A stretch of 64,000 nucleotides of DNA from Streptomyces aurantiogriseus (GTDB taxonomy: Bacteria; Actinomycetota; Actinomycetes; Streptomycetales; Streptomycetaceae), in NCBI RefSeq assembly GCF_014649375.1, contig NZ_BMSX01000011.1, forward strand, positions 1 through 64,000, in the 5' to 3' direction. How positions within the stretch are numbered: the stretch's first letter is position 1; every line of letters starts with the position of its first letter. The notes beneath the pieces were generated by a model. It saw only the letters and a list, made by a program, of their open reading frames with translations. It was not told the DNA's origin and ran no database searches. Positions 43,260-53,200 of the stretch are shown here, piece by piece. Position numbers and translations under genes: made by a program.

Positions 43260-43580
43260 CCGCCGCAGATGACGCGCCGCACGTGCGCTGATCCGGGGCG
43301 GCCACCCCGCTGCGGTGTCCGCCGGCTCCGCCCGGATCGCGCGGCTCGGCTGCGCGGCGACGACCTGTTCGCCGCCGAGCACCTGGCCGAGCAGGATGGG
43401 GAGTTCTTCGTCAACTGCGGTACGGGGGCCGTTCCCGCCGCAGCCTGCTCGTCCCCGACGTGCGCTGCGGCGCCCACGGGCAGCGGGCTCCCAGGCCCGT
43501 CACCCGGCGCTTGGGCAAGGCCTCGGGTTCGCTGCGTCGCGCGGGCGCCGACCGGAACGGGCGCGCCGGCAGATCGACGG
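43260..43580. other. 321-base gap without a recognisable gene
   Basis: An 11-codon frame starting ATGACCGCC overlaps the argB stop and ends at once. The following bases show broken coding character in several frames but no family I can name. It may be decayed remains of a third gene of the iron-regulated operon. Confidence 0.4.
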
Positions 43581-44102
43581 TCACAGGATCCTCGCGAAGA
43601 TCCGCGCGTTGCGCCGGGGATCCAGGGACTCCGCCCAGGACGGAGGCGCCAGGCACGCGGTCGTGGGCGTGAACCCGTACCGGAGGAACAGGCCGCCACC
43701 GCCGGTCGTCGCCGTGAACAGGGCACCGAGCGACTGGGCGCGCGCCCTGGCCAGCACGGCGCGCAGGAGCCCGGCTCCCACTCCGCCTCCCTGCCGGTGC
43801 CCGGCCACGCAGAAGTTGTACAGAACGCCTGTGGGTCCGCGGCCCTCCCCCGGGTCGGCCGGATGCGCACGCAGCCCCACGCAGCCCTCGAAGGTGCCGT
43901 CGGAGGCCTCCGAGACGAGGAAGTCGGCCGCGTGGGTGGCGAAGAGCGATACGGGCCGCTCCCGCAACGCCCCCGAGCGCACGAAGGGATGGGACAGGTC
44001 GGCGAGCGCGACAGCGTCCTCCTGACGTCCGGTACGCACGGTGGGCGCCGGCCCGAGAAGCGCCTGGAGCGGCGGGGCAGAGCGCGGCGTTGCCGTGGTC
44101 AA
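43581..44102 (-). CDS. GNAT acetyltransferase, N-acetylglutamate synthase-like
   Basis: A protein of about 173 residues with a GNAT fold. Motif A reads YNFCVAGHRQGGGVGAGLLRAVL, and the end reads FLRYGFTP with RRNARIFARIL, like the C terminus of ArgA-type N-acetylglutamate synthases. The predicted reaction is acetyl-CoA plus glutamate to N-acetylglutamate, the first step to ornithine. TTG at 44102 is preferred because AGGAAGGAAAGG lies before it; a GTG at 44135 has none. It follows cchK on the same strand and shares its iron-box promoter. Another acyl acceptor cannot be excluded. Confidence 0.72.
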   Translation of the reverse strand: MTTATPRSAPPLQALLGPAPTVRTGRQEDAVALADLSHPFVRSGALRERPVSLFATHAADFLVSEASDGTFEGCVGLRAHPADPGEGRGPTGVLYNFCVAGHRQGGGVGAGLLRAVLARARAQSLGALFTATTGGGGLFLRYGFTPTTACLAPPSWAESLDPRRNARIFARIL

Positions 44103-44174
44103 GCCTTTCCTTCCTCGTTTCACGAACCGGTTCACGAACAGCGTGTGCCCGTGGCTGCGGGGATGTCGGGAGGG

Positions 44175-44387
44175 TCAGCCGTCCATGGACGCCGAGAGGG
44201 ATCGGGGGCGCAGGTCGGTCCAGTGCGCCTCGATGAACTCCAGGCACGCCTCTCGGGTGTTCTCGTCGAAGACGACCGTCCACCCCCCGGGTACCTCGGC
44301 GAAGGACGGCCAGAGTGAGTGCTGGCCCTCGTCGTTCACCAGGACCAGGAAACGGCCTTCGTTGTCGTCGAAGGGGTTGGTGCTCAT
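44175..44387 (-). CDS. cchK: MbtH-like protein (CchK)
   Basis: A 70-residue MbtH-family chaperone that binds and activates NRPS adenylation domains. The signature is complete: NPFDD at the start, [24 protein letters not shown] and a DLRP motif near the end. ATG 44387 is preceded by GAGGAGGCACTGAGC. It corresponds to cchK of the S. coelicolor coelichelin cluster, from memory of that layout, and should serve CchH. The divergent iron box is shared with the esterase gene cchJ. Confidence 0.95.
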   Translation of the reverse strand: MSTNPFDDNEGRFLVLVNDEGQHSLWPSFAEVPGGWTVVFDENTREACLEFIEAHWTDLRPRSLSASMDG

Positions 44388-44414
44388 GCTCAGTGCCTCC
44401 TCGGAACGTCAACA

Positions 44415-44433
44415 TTAGGTTAGGCTGGCCTAA
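44415..44433. promoter_or_regulatory. Iron box in the cchK/cchJ divergent promoter
   Basis: TTAGGTTAGGCTGGCCTAA matches the iron-box consensus at nearly every position. It stands 28 bases from the cchK start and 49 from the cchJ start, so one regulator dimer set can silence both directions in iron-replete cells. Confidence 0.92.
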
Positions 44434-44481
44434 CTTACTGGAGCTTAGCCTTTGCCGCCTCCCCCTCACAAGGAGACGTTC

Positions 44482-45588
44482 ATGCGCGTGGTCACGGCCG
44501 ACATGGAGAACGCCTTCGCCGAGTTCGGGCTGTCCGGCAGACCCGGCACCGCCGAGTTCTGGGCGACGGCAGGGACACCCGCGTCGATACCTGCCGACGA
44601 CGGCGGTTGGGTGACCCTGTTCCTGTGGCGCGGGTCTGCAGCGACCATCGACTTCGAGAGCTGGTCGAAGCCGGTGCCCCTGCGCCGATGGGGCGACACG
44701 GACTGCTGGTACGCCAAGGTGCGCATGCCCGCGCGGCTGCGGGTGACCTACCGGTTCCTCGCGGACGACGCGGCGTACGCCGACCCGTTCAACCCGGTCG
44801 GTGCGGGCGGTGACCGGTCCATCGCCGCGACCCCGGACGCTCCCGCCCAGCCGCACTGGCCCGTCGTCGGCGCCGGCCCCGACGTCGTACTGCCCCTCCC
44901 GAGCACCCGGCTCCGCTGGGCCGGCGAGCGGCTCGGCGGGCGGCGTACCGTACGCGTCCACCCGGCGGGCGGCGGTGGACCGGTGGTCCTGCTCCTCGAC
45001 GGGGACGACTGGCTGTACCTGCACCCGGCCATGAGCGCGTTCGACTCGGCCGTCGCCGGTGGGGAGATGCCCCCGGTCACCCTCGTCTTCCTTCCGGCCA
45101 AGGACAGAGCGGCCGAGTTCGCGTGCAGGCCGCAACTGTGGGAGGCGATCCGGGACGAACTGCTGCCGCTGGTGGCGGAAACCGGCGTACCCGCCGACCA
45201 GGACCGGCTGGTGGTCGCCGGACAGAGCCTCGGCGGGCTGAGCGCGATGTACGCGGCACTGGAGTTCCCGGACCTGGTGTCCCGCGTCGCCTGCCAGTCG
45301 GGGTCGTTCTGGTGGACACCCGACGCCATGGACCAGGCGGATCCCCTGGGCGGCCCGGTCGGCGGCGACATCGCCGCGCGCCTGCGGGAGCGCCCCGACC
45401 TGTCCGGCCTGCGGGTCGCGTTCGACGTGGGGGAACACGAGACACGGATGCTCCCCCACTGCGACCTGGTGGAGACGTTGGCCGGACAGGCCGGCGCGAC
45501 CGTGCGGGTCTCACGGTCGGCAGCGGACCATGACCGAGCGGGCTGGCGGCAGGCCCTGCTCAGGGATGTCGCCTGGGCTCTCGGTTGA
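44482..45588 (+). CDS. cchJ: Siderophore esterase, Fes/IroE-like (CchJ)
   Basis: A 368-residue alpha/beta hydrolase with an N-terminal Fes-type domain (FLWRGSAATIDFESW, DTDCWYAKVRMP). The C-terminal esterase-D domain has the nucleophile in VAGQSLGGLSAMYAA, the CQSGSFWW loop and the catalytic His in SAADHDRAGW. ATG 44482 follows AAGGAGA. In the coelichelin pathway CchJ has been proposed to help release or join chains, since the NRPS lacks a thioesterase. Iron release from the ferri-complex is the other likely role. It converges on cchI with only nine bases between stops. Confidence 0.88.
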   Translation: MRVVTADMENAFAEFGLSGRPGTAEFWATAGTPASIPADDGGWVTLFLWRGSAATIDFESWSKPVPLRRWGDTDCWYAKVRMPARLRVTYRFLADDAAYADPFNPVGAGGDRSIAATPDAPAQPHWPVVGAGPDVVLPLPSTRLRWAGERLGGRRTVRVHPAGGGGPVVLLLDGDDWLYLHPAMSAFDSAVAGGEMPPVTLVFLPAKDRAAEFACRPQLWEAIRDELLPLVAETGVPADQDRLVVAGQSLGGLSAMYAALEFPDLVSRVACQSGSFWWTPDAMDQADPLGGPVGGDIAARLRERPDLSGLRVAFDVGEHETRMLPHCDLVETLAGQAGATVRVSRSAADHDRAGWRQALLRDVAWALG

Positions 45589-45597
45589 CAGGTCGGG

Positions 45598-47298
45598 TCA
45601 CCGGGCCACCGCCAGGCAGTAGTCCTCGTCCGTGGCGAGGAGGTTGCGATGGGTGTCCTCCGCCGTGATGACACCGTCGTCCAGGACGAGGACACGGTCG
45701 GCGGCGTCCAGGAGGGCCGGGCTGCTGGTGATCACGACGGTGGTACGGCCCCGGCGCAGCTTCGCGACGTTGCGCGCGACGAGCTGTTCGGTCACCGCGT
45801 CGACGGCCGTGGTCGGGTCGTGCAGGACGAGGACGTCGGTGTCGGCGGCCAGGGCGCGGGCCAGCGACAGCCGTTGGCGCTGCCCCCCGGAGAGGTTGGC
45901 GCCGCGGTCCCGGACGCCGTAGTCGAGTCCCTCGCGGTGCAGGGCGACGACGTCGGTCAGCATGGACGCCTCGACGGCCTCGGGGACCATCCGGCTGGTG
46001 CCCGAGGGGTCGATGTTCGTACGGAGGGTGCCCGCGAAGATCTCGCCGTCGTACGGGTTCACCAGCATGTGTTCGCGGACCGCCTCGACCGAGAGGTCCG
46101 CGAGCTCCTGCCCGCTGACCCGCACCACTCCCTCATACGCGTCGGGCGGGACGTTCACGGCCAGAACCGACGCGAGGTCGGCCGCCGCGCGCGGCTGGTA
46201 GGCGGCGATCGCCACGAACTCGCCGGCGGACACCTGGAACTTCAGCTTGCGCAGGGTCCCGTAGCGGACACAGTCGATCTCCAGGTCCCCGCCCGCGGCC
46301 GGGCGCCGAGGTCCCGGGGTCATCGCCGGCGGCGCGGTCAGCACCAGCGCCATCCGCTCGGCGGACGCACGCGCGATCATCACGTACTTCGGCATCTCCG
46401 AGAACAGCTTGAGCGGTTCCATGATGAACTGCGCCAGCCCCACGGCCATGACGAGTTCCCCGATGGTGATCCGGCCGTCGAACGCCAGCCAGCCCGCTGT
46501 GAGGGTCACAGCGCCGGCGAGGACCGCGTTGAGGGCCAGCGCGGCGCCCGCGTACGCACCGTTCACCCTGGCGACGGTGATCGCCTGGAGCTTCGCCGCC
46601 GTGCTGACCTTCCGGTAGGACCGGAACGCCGCGTGGTTGCCGCCGAAACCGTGCAGCGGGCGCAGACCGGTGATCAGGTCGGCGACCTTCGCGCCCGCCC
46701 GCGCCACCCGGGCCTGCTGTTCCTGGGTGCTGGAGCCGATCCGCTTGGACAGCACGCTCAGGATCGACAGGATCGCGACGGTTCCCACGATCACCAGCAG
46801 GCCGAGCCGGATGTCGGCCAGCCCCAGCGCGACCGCAGCGACCAGCACCGCGACGAGCGAGCTGATCAGCAGCGGCACCACCTCGATGATGTCGGCGGTC
46901 TGGTCGGCGTCCTCGGTGGCGATGGTCAGCACCTCGCCGGACTTGAGGTCGACGTCCCTGGCCACCGGCTGGAGTCCGCAGGCCGCGACCTTCACCCGCC
47001 AGCGGTGTGCCTCGGTCGTGTTGGCCTTCTGCAGGATCCGCATCCCGAACCGCCACGACAGCGACACGGTCGTGATGATCACGGCCAGCGCGGCGATCGA
47101 CAGGCCGAGCGCGCCGAGGCTGCGGTCCCGCATCGTGTGCTCGACGATCAGGCCGAGCGCGATCGGGAAGGCCGTCTCGCCCGCCTGGTACAGGCCCATG
47201 AGGAGGGTGCCCCAGATCATGGCGCCGACGTTGCGGCGCAGTGCGGTCCGGAGGATGTCGGACCCCGGGCGGGGCCGCTGTGTGTCAGGAGTTGTCAT
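45598..47298 (-). CDS. cchI: ABC exporter half-subunit with degenerate ATP site (CchI)
   Basis: A 566-residue fused membrane/NBD exporter subunit. Six hydrophobic segments lie in residues 25-300. In the NBD the ABC signature LSGGQRQR is intact. Walker A is gone ([15 protein letters not shown] in place of a GKS/T loop), the Walker B end reads LHDPTTAVD, and the H-loop His is replaced (VITSSP). It overlaps the cchH stop by 14 bases from ATG 47298 (a TTG at 47313 is also possible). It must pair with CchG, whose Walker motifs are intact. Probable role is coelichelin export. Confidence 0.9.
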   Translation of the reverse strand: MTTPDTQRPRPGSDILRTALRRNVGAMIWGTLLMGLYQAGETAFPIALGLIVEHTMRDRSLGALGLSIAALAVIITTVSLSWRFGMRILQKANTTEAHRWRVKVAACGLQPVARDVDLKSGEVLTIATEDADQTADIIEVVPLLISSLVAVLVAAVALGLADIRLGLLVIVGTVAILSILSVLSKRIGSSTQEQQARVARAGAKVADLITGLRPLHGFGGNHAAFRSYRKVSTAAKLQAITVARVNGAYAGAALALNAVLAGAVTLTAGWLAFDGRITIGELVMAVGLAQFIMEPLKLFSEMPKYVMIARASAERMALVLTAPPAMTPGPRRPAAGGDLEIDCVRYGTLRKLKFQVSAGEFVAIAAYQPRAAADLASVLAVNVPPDAYEGVVRVSGQELADLSVEAVREHMLVNPYDGEIFAGTLRTNIDPSGTSRMVPEAVEASMLTDVVALHREGLDYGVRDRGANLSGGQRQRLSLARALAADTDVLVLHDPTTAVDAVTEQLVARNVAKLRRGRTTVVITSSPALLDAADRVLVLDDGVITAEDTHRNLLATDEDYCLAVAR

Positions 47299-50200
47299 CG
47301 AGGTGGTGGGCAATCGCTTCGGGGGTTCGCAGGGTGAACAGATCGCGGATCGTGATCACAGGACCATACTCGCGGCGGAGCAGCCCGATCAGTCGCACCG
47401 CCAGCATGGAGTGCCCTCCGAGGGACACGAAGTCGCTCACCGCGCTCACCTCGTCGTCATCCAGGTCCAGTGCCTCGGCGAAGAACTCGCACACCACGGT
47501 CTCGGTCTCGGTCGCGGGTCCCCGCTCCCCCGCCGTGGTCAGCGCGCCCAGCGGCTTGGCCTCCGGCAGCGCCTTGGTGTCAGCCTTCCCGTTCACCGTC
47601 AGCGGGATGCTGTCGACCTGGGCATAGTGCGTCGGGCGCAGGAAGTCCGGCAGCCCGGCGCCCACTTCGGCGGCGACCGCCGCCAGGTCCGCGCCGTCCA
47701 GCACCAGGTACGCGGCCAGCCGGTACGCTCCGTCGACCTGTGGGTCGGGCTGGGCCACCGCGGCGACGAACCGCACCGCCGGGTGCGCCGCGAACGCGGC
47801 CTCGACCTCGCCGAGTTCGACCCGGTGACCCCGGATCTTGACCTGCTGGTCGGTGCGGCCCAGGTACATCAGGTTGCCGTCGGGCCGCCGGACCACCAGG
47901 TCCCCGGTGCGGTACATGCGCTCGCCGGGCTCGCCGAACGGGCAGGCGACGAAGCGGTGCGCGGTCTGGGCGGGCTGTCCGAGATAGCCGCGCGCGATGC
48001 CGATGCCCGACACGTACAGCTCGCCGGGGACGCCGTCCGGCAGGGGCCGCAGCCACGGGTCCAGGACGTACACGTCGGTGTTGTCGATCGCCACGCCCAC
48101 CACCGGATCCTGGCACTCGAAGGTGCCGACGCCGAGGGTGTTGATGGTGTACTCGGTGGGTCCGTACAGGTTGTAGCCGACCGTTGCCTCGGTCTCGGCG
48201 AGCCGCTGCCACAGCGTCGGGGTGACGGCCTCACCGCCCAGCAGCACCAGCGCCGGCCGCCGTTCCGGGGTGTCCAACAACCCCTCCGCGACGAGCTGTT
48301 GCGCGTAGGTCGGGGTCACGTTGATGACGTCGATCCCGTGCTCGAGGCAGTACTCGACCAGCCGGGGCGCGTCACGCCGCAACTCCTCGTCGCAGATGTG
48401 CACTTCATGCCCGTCGGCGAGCCACAGCAGCTCCTCCCACGACATGTCGAACGCGAACGACACGGTGTGCGCGATCCGGAAGACCCGGTGGCCGTGCTCC
48501 GCCAGCACCGGCTCGAAGATCCGGCGCTGATGGTTGATCAGCATGTTGGTGAGCCCGGCGTACTCGGTCACCACGCCCTTGGGCTTCCCGGTCGACCCGG
48601 AGGTGTAGATCGTGTACGCGGGGTGCCGCAGGCGGTCCGGGTCGTCCGGCGCGAACGTCACGAACGGCTCCGCCTCGGGCAGCGGGCGGTCCAGCTCGAT
48701 CAGGTCGATGAGGTCGAACAGGTCACCGGTCAGCCGGGGCGACACGGCGCTCACGGTGAGGATCACGTCCGGGCAGGCGTCCGCGACGATCGCGGCGATC
48801 CGCTCGTCCGGGTGGTCCAGCTCCAGCGGCACGTACGCGGCGCCGGCACGCAGGACGGCGAACAGCGCCACGATCGAGTCGAGGGAGCGCGGGATCGCGA
48901 GACCCACGGTCCTCTCGGGGCCGATGCCGCGCCCGGCGAGCACACCCGCCACCGCGCGGCTGCGGTCCCGGAGCTCCGCGAAGGTCATCGTCGAGCCGTG
49001 GGCGACGAGCGCCACCCGCTGCGGATCGCGGTCCGCCGCCCGGTCGAACCGGTCGACGACGGTGTCCGTGCCGACGTCCGTGCGTTCGGCGGGCTCGGGT
49101 TCCGGCCCCAGGCCCCGCAGCGCGCCCACCGGCCCGGTCGACCGGGCCAGGTCCTCGAGCACCCTCAGGTAGTCGTCGAGGAGACGCCGGGCGTTCTCGG
49201 TGTCGTCGTCGCGGTACTCCAGCTTGACCGTGAGCCGGTCGCCCGGCGTGACGACCCACGTGAACGGATAGTGGGTGGAGTCGTCGGCCTTCACCGAGGT
49301 GATGCCGTGCCGGGCGTTCATCTCGGCGAACGCGTCCATGTCCAGGAAGTTCTGGAGCACGAACAGGTTGTCGAACAGGGTGTCGTGCCCACTGGCCCGC
49401 TGGATCTCGCCGAGGCCGAGGTGCTCGTGCTCCATCGCCTCGACCCTGGCCGTCTGCACGGCCGACAGGTACGCACGGACCGTGTCGTCCGGCCGTGCCC
49501 GCGTCCACATCGGCACGGTGTTGAGCAGCACGCCGACGATGTCGGACAGCCCCTCGCCCTCCCGGCCGGAGACGGTCACACCGAACACGGCGTCACCGCG
49601 GCCCGTGTGGGCGCCCAGCAGGAGGCCGAAGGCGCCGGTCAGCACCGAGTTCAGTGTGACGCCGTGCACCCTGGCCGCTTCCCGCAGCAGGTCCGACTGT
49701 TCGGCGGACAGTGTGTGCACGAGCGCGCGCGGCAGGTCGTCCGAGAGGGTGGGCGCCGGTCCGGCGAGCAGCGTCGGGCCGGGGAGGCCGGCCAGGTGCT
49801 CCGCCCAGAAGCGTTCGGATACGGCGGGGTTCCTGGCGTCGAGCGCCCGGGCGTGGTCCTCGAAGCTCGGCGTGGCCGGGGTCGGGTCGAGCGGCTCGCC
49901 CGCGAGGACGGCCCGGTAGGCGTCGAACAGGTCCCGCAGCACGATCTCGCGGGACCAGCCGTCCCACAGCAGCAGGTGGTAGCTCAACAGCAGGCCGTCG
50001 CGGTCGTCGGGCAGACGCACCACGGTCAGGCGGATCAGCGGCGGCTCTCCCGGATCGAACCCGGTGTCGCGGTCCCGGGCGCGCAGGGCCTCGATGTCCG
50101 CCTCCGTGGCGAGTTCGACCGTGCGGACGCCGACGCGCCGGCCCGCCTTGAGGACCTGGACCGGGTTTCCGTCGTCGTCGGTGGTGAAGCCGGCGCCCAC

Positions 50201-53200
50201 GACCGGGTGCCGCGCGATCACGTACGCCATCGCCTCGGCCAGCGCGTCGGTGTCCAGGCGCCGGTCGAAGGTGAACCAGCTCTGCGCGACGTAGTGTCCG
50301 GCCGTGCCCGCCAACTCGGCCTGGAAGAACAGGCCGCGCTGGAGCGGGGTGACGGGGGCCGTGCGCTCGGCCGTCGCGGAGGCGTCCGCGATCCGTTCCA
50401 GGGCGCTGTGCCAGTGCTCGGTGATCTCGTCGGGAATGCCCTCGGCGAGGGTGAAGGCCGTGTGCAGGCTTCCGGTGGCCTCGTCGAGCCACGCGTTGAC
50501 CTCGACGGCGTACGGGCTGCCCTGGTCGCCGCCGCTGATGTGCACCGCCTGGGACTCGCTTCCCCGGCCGAGGTAGTTGAACAGCACCTGCGGGCGGGCG
50601 TTCAGCAGCGGGGCCGTCTGCGGGTTGAGGTACCTGAGCCGGCCGTAGGCCACGTGCGCGCGCTCGTCCGGCTGGCGTTCGGCGACCTCGCGCGCCGCGG
50701 CGACGGGGTCGGTGTGCGCCGTGAGCCGTACGGGCGCGATGGAGGTGAACCAGCCGACCGTACGCGTGTAGTCGTGGTGTTCGAGGACCGGGACCCGGCC
50801 GTGCCGCTCCAGCTCGATCGCGAGATCGGTGGGCGACGGCTGGATGTGGGTCAGCGCGGTGCGCAGCGCGCCGCACAGCAACTCGGTGAGACCGACGCCG
50901 AGTGCGGCGGGCGCGGAGCGTGTGACGCGGTCGCTCAGGTCGGGCGCGAGTACGACGGTGGTCTCGCGCAGGCCATCGACCGCGGGCAGCAGCGGGGGCG
51001 CCTGGAGTGTGGTGACCCAGTGCCCGAGGTCGTCGATCACCCGGGCGGACTGGAGTGTCAGCGCTTCGGCGTACTCGGCGTACGACGTGGTCGGCGCCGC
51101 CAGGGTCTCCCCGCGCAGGGCGGTGGCCAGGTCGTCCAGCAGGACCAGCCAGGACACCGAGTCGACGGCGAGGTGGTGCACGGTGACCACCAGGGTCCGG
51201 CTCGCCTCCAGCCACGAGAACGCGATGACGTCCCCGGACTCGGGGTCGAGCCGTCCGGCGGCCTCGTTCGCCGCGGTCGTCGCGTCGGCCGTGTCCGGCC
51301 GTACGACGGTGATCTCGCGGGCGGGTTCGGTGCGCAGCGCCCACACCCCGTGCTCGACGGTCAGCCGCAGCCGGAGGGCCGGGTGCGCGGCCACGACCGC
51401 GTTCGCGGCGCGCTCGGCGTCGGCGAACCCGGTGCCCTCGGGGGCCACCAGTGTCCTGGCCTGGGCGAACCGGGCGAGCGATCCGCCCAGTTCGCGCTGG
51501 CGCAGGATGATCGGCGTGGGCGTCAGCGGGCCGTCCTCGCGGCGGGCGGGCGCGGACACCATGGCCTGCTGCGGTGCGCGTGCTCCCAGGTGCTCGGCGA
51601 GCGCGCGCGGGGTCCTGTACAGGAACACGTCCCGTGGTGCGATCGGCAGGCCGAGTGCCCTGGCCCGGTTGATCACGGTGATGGCGACGATGCTGTCGCC
51701 TCCGGCGCGGAAGAAGTCGGTGTCGGCGTCCACGGCGGAGCCGGGCAAGGTTTCGGTGAAGATGTCGACGAGCGCAGGCAGTGCGGCCACAGCAGCGTCT
51801 TCGTCCGCGAGTGCGTCGTGGCTGGTCGCGCCCCGCGGCGGAGCCGCATTCGGATGCAGCCCCGCGCCCCTTCGGGCGCGCTCGATCAGCGCCTTGCGAT
51901 CCAACTTGCCATTGACCGTCAACGGCAGCGCGTCGACCGGCAGCGCCCGAGCCGGCACCATGTGCACGGGCAACTTCGTGGACAGCACATCGACGAAGTC
52001 ACCAGGCACCCGGCCCACGACGTGCGCGACCAGGTGGTCGCCGCTGTCCGCCACGGTGACGGCCACGTCGACCACGCCGTCGAGTTCCCTGACCGCGGAC
52101 TCCACCTCGCCGAGCTCGACCCGGAAGCCCTTGAGCTGGACCTGGTCGTCGGCACGGCCGGTGAACTCCAGCTCGCCGTCGAGCGTGCGGCGGGCGAGGT
52201 CGCCCGTGTGGTACATGCGGGAGCCGTCGCCCGCGAACGGGTTCGCCACGAACCGGCCCGCGGTGAGCCCCGGCCTGCCCAGGTAGCCGAGCGACACCTG
52301 GTCGCCGGCGACGTAGATGGCGCCCTCCCGGCCCGGTGGCACGGGCCGGAGCCGGTCGTCGAGCAGGTAGGTGACCAGGCCGGGGATCGGGCCGCCGATC
52401 GGGCTGACGTCCTCGCCGAGGCGGAAGTCCTCGTCGGTCAGCACCCGGTGGGTGACGTGGACGGTGGTCTCGGTGATGCCGTACATGTTGACCAGCTCGG
52501 GCGAACCGGTGCCGTGCCGTTCGACCCAGCCGCGCAGCCGCCCGAGATCCAGCGCCTCGCCTCCGAAGATGATCCGGCGCAGTGCGGGCAGCGGCTCGCC
52601 GGCATGCCGGTCCGCCTCGATGAACTGGTAGAACGCCGACGGGGTCTGGTTGAGCACGGTCACTCCGCGCTCGCGGACCAGCTGGTGGAAGTCGACCGGG
52701 GAGCGGGTCAGCCCGTACTCCGGCACCAGCAGCTCACCGCCGTGTGCCAGCGCGCCCCACAGCTCCCAGACCGCGAAGTCGAAGGAGAAGGAGTGGAACT
52801 GGACCCACACGTCGTGCGGGCCGAAGTCCATGTCGGGCTGGGTGTTCGCGAGCAGCGTCACCACGCTGGAGTGCGGGACGACGACACCCTTGGGCCTGCC
52901 GGTCGATCCGGACGTGTAGATCACGTACGCGGGGTTGTGCCAGCCGGCCTCGGGCCCGGGCCCGGGCTCGCTGGTGGCCTGTGGCAGCTCGTCTCCCTGG
53001 ACGAGCACGCGGGCCGGTACGCCCGCCCTGGCCAGCAGTTCCGTGAAGCGGTCCCGCTGCTCGCGGTCCACGAGCACGACCTGCGGAGCTGCGTCGGTGA
53101 GGATGTACTCCAGCCGTTCGTCCGGGTACGCCAGGTCCAGCGGTACGTACGCGCCGCCCGCGCTGACGATCGCGACCAGGGCGACGACCTGTTCGAGGGA

